A DNA stretch of 64,000 nucleotides, from positions 1 to 64,000 of the forward strand of contig JAAYBX010000006.1 of the NCBI GenBank assembly GCA_012729955.1, read 5' to 3'. A program made the position numbers and the translations under genes. The DNA comes from Clostridiaceae bacterium. GTDB lineage: Bacteria > Bacillota > Clostridia > DUPQ01. Position 1 is the stretch's first letter, and each line of letters opens with the position of its first letter. Below the pieces are notes generated by a model. The model had not been told where the DNA came from. It ran no database searches and worked only from the letters and a program-made list of their open reading frames with translations. Shown in pieces: positions 63,151 to 64,000 of this stretch.

Positions 63151-64000
63151 ATGGCAAGAGTAAATGAGAATTACAGTAATCTTAAACAGAGTTATCTTTT
63201 TAAGGATATAGCGACAAAAGTTGCAGCATACAAAAAAGCAAATCCGGATAAGAAAGTCATAAGCCTCGGAATAGGCGATGTGACACTGCCATTGCCAGAA
63301 AAGGTTGTGGAAGCATTAAAGGAAGCATCTGATGAAATGGGAAAAGCGGACACCTTCAGAGGATATGCTCCAGACCAGGGTTATGATTTTTTAAGAGAAA
63401 AGATTTCTGAACATTACAGAAAGAGAAATGTGAATGTTGATATAAGTGAGATATTCGTATCAGACGGAGCAAAAAGCGATGTCGGCAATATCACTGAAAT
63501 TTTCTCGAGAGATAACATGGTAATGATACCTGATCCTGTATATCCTGTATATATGGATACAAATGTAATGGATGGAAGGAAAATTATTTTTGCAGACGCA
63601 AACAAAGAAAACAATTTCCTCGCTATGCCTGACGGAAGACACGCAGATATGATATATCTTTGTTCCCCAAATAATCCCTGTGGAAGCGTGTATTCAAAAG
63701 AGCAGCTTAGAAAATGGGTAGATTATGCTTTGGATAATAAGGCTGTAATACTTTTTGATGCGGCATATGAAGCATTTATAACCAATGATACGCTTCCAAG
63801 AAGCATTTTTGAAATTGAAGGAGCAGAAAAATGCGCCATAGAGTTCTGCAGCTTCTCCAAGCTTGCAGGATTTACCGGCACAAGATGCGCTTACACTGTT
63901 ATAAAGAAGGACCTGATGCTTGAAAGGTTTTCTTTACATGATATGTGGGTAAGAAGACAGAGTACCAAACTTAACGGGGTATCTTATGTTATACAAAGAG
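63151..64000 (+). CDS. dapL: LL-diaminopimelate aminotransferase (3' end outside window)
   Basis: The 283 visible residues match the PLP-dependent DapL enzyme, which makes LL-diaminopimelate from tetrahydrodipicolinate in one step. Motifs are NYSNLKQSYLFKDIATKV at the start, SLGIGDVTLPLP near 38, GYAPDQGYDFLRE near 72, DGAKSD near 109, YLCSPNNPCGS near 170 and the PLP lysine in FCSFSKLAGFTGTR near 235. The frame is still open at base 64000, and about 110-130 more residues are expected. AAGGAGA precedes the ATG at 63151. Presence of DapL indicates the aminotransferase route to meso-DAP; products of dapF and dapL act consecutively. Confidence 0.95.
   Translation, partial: MARVNENYSNLKQSYLFKDIATKVAAYKKANPDKKVISLGIGDVTLPLPEKVVEALKEASDEMGKADTFRGYAPDQGYDFLREKISEHYRKRNVNVDISEIFVSDGAKSDVGNITEIFSRDNMVMIPDPVYPVYMDTNVMDGRKIIFADANKENNFLAMPDGRHADMIYLCSPNNPCGSVYSKEQLRKWVDYALDNKAVILFDAAYEAFITNDTLPRSIFEIEGAEKCAIEFCSFSKLAGFTGTRCAYTVIKKDLMLERFSLHDMWVRRQSTKLNGVSYVIQR

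Overview
The window is a chromosomal origin region from a low-GC, Gram-positive bacterium, most likely an anaerobic member of the Clostridia. The reasons are the dnaA-dnaN-recF-remB-gyrB order, a Soj/Spo0J (ParA/ParB) pair with two perfect parS sites, a coenzyme-B12-dependent (class II) ribonucleotide reductase, an LL-diaminopimelate aminotransferase, a Fe-S enoate-reductase-like enzyme, and Gram-positive tyrosine-kinase control of a capsule/exopolysaccharide. I make no genus claim.

Layout. 1-949: the 3' part of an IS110-type transposase, then the upstream half of oriC. 950-9095: dnaA, the downstream half of oriC (DnaA boxes plus a candidate DnaA-trio), dnaN, recF, remB, gyrB, parS, parA, parB, parS and a small membrane protein. 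9122-9405: two serine tRNAs with their own promoter and terminator. 9520-16041: a five-gene run of two CrtI/CrtN-like flavoenzymes, a CrtQ-like glycosyltransferase, a CrtO-like acyltransferase and an MBOAT acyltransferase. It looks like the tailoring half of staphyloxanthin synthesis, but no prenyl synthase is present. 16207-22752: rpmH-rnpA-yidD-yidC-jag-mnmE-mnmG-rsmG, here co-oriented with dnaA rather than divergent from it. 22735-31951: a surface-polysaccharide locus (GT26 transferase, beta-helix lipoprotein, CpsB/CpsD/Wzz phosphoregulation, a second Wzz with a degenerate kinase domain, Wzy/ligase, nucleotide-sugar dehydratase). 32003-36090: an Old Yellow Enzyme-type reductase with a two-subunit aconitase X. 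36130-44202: GH4 glycosidase, typA, a CapA-like lipoprotein, a secreted subtilase-RCC1-SLH protein and a DUF5050 protein. 44236-51194: a nucleoside uptake and salvage operon (deoC, nupN, nupO, nupP, nupQ, pdp). 51342-52652: the membrane part of a Na+-pump decarboxylase. 52632-57282: a seven-gene envelope operon (XpaC, TelA, LemA, TPM, MFS, and two small membrane proteins). 57394-60181: nrdJ under apparent NrdR control and a small unknown protein. 60252-62106: PrsW-like protease and a split chromate transporter. 62248-64000: dapF and dapL, the latter cut by the window end.

How the genes work together. The first 9 kb and the rpmH-rsmG block form the replication, segregation, ribosome and tRNA-modification core. 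The polysaccharide locus is a kinase/phosphatase-controlled polymer system. The deoC-nup-pdp operon imports nucleosides, cleaves pyrimidine nucleosides and feeds deoxyribose phosphate to glycolysis. dapF-dapL make meso-diaminopimelate and lysine. The least explained parts are the staphyloxanthin-like cluster without a synthase, the enoate reductase plus aconitase X operon, the orphan Na+-pump subunits, and the small membrane proteins at the end of the TelA/TPM operon. I see no CRISPR array, phage or recognisable defence system.
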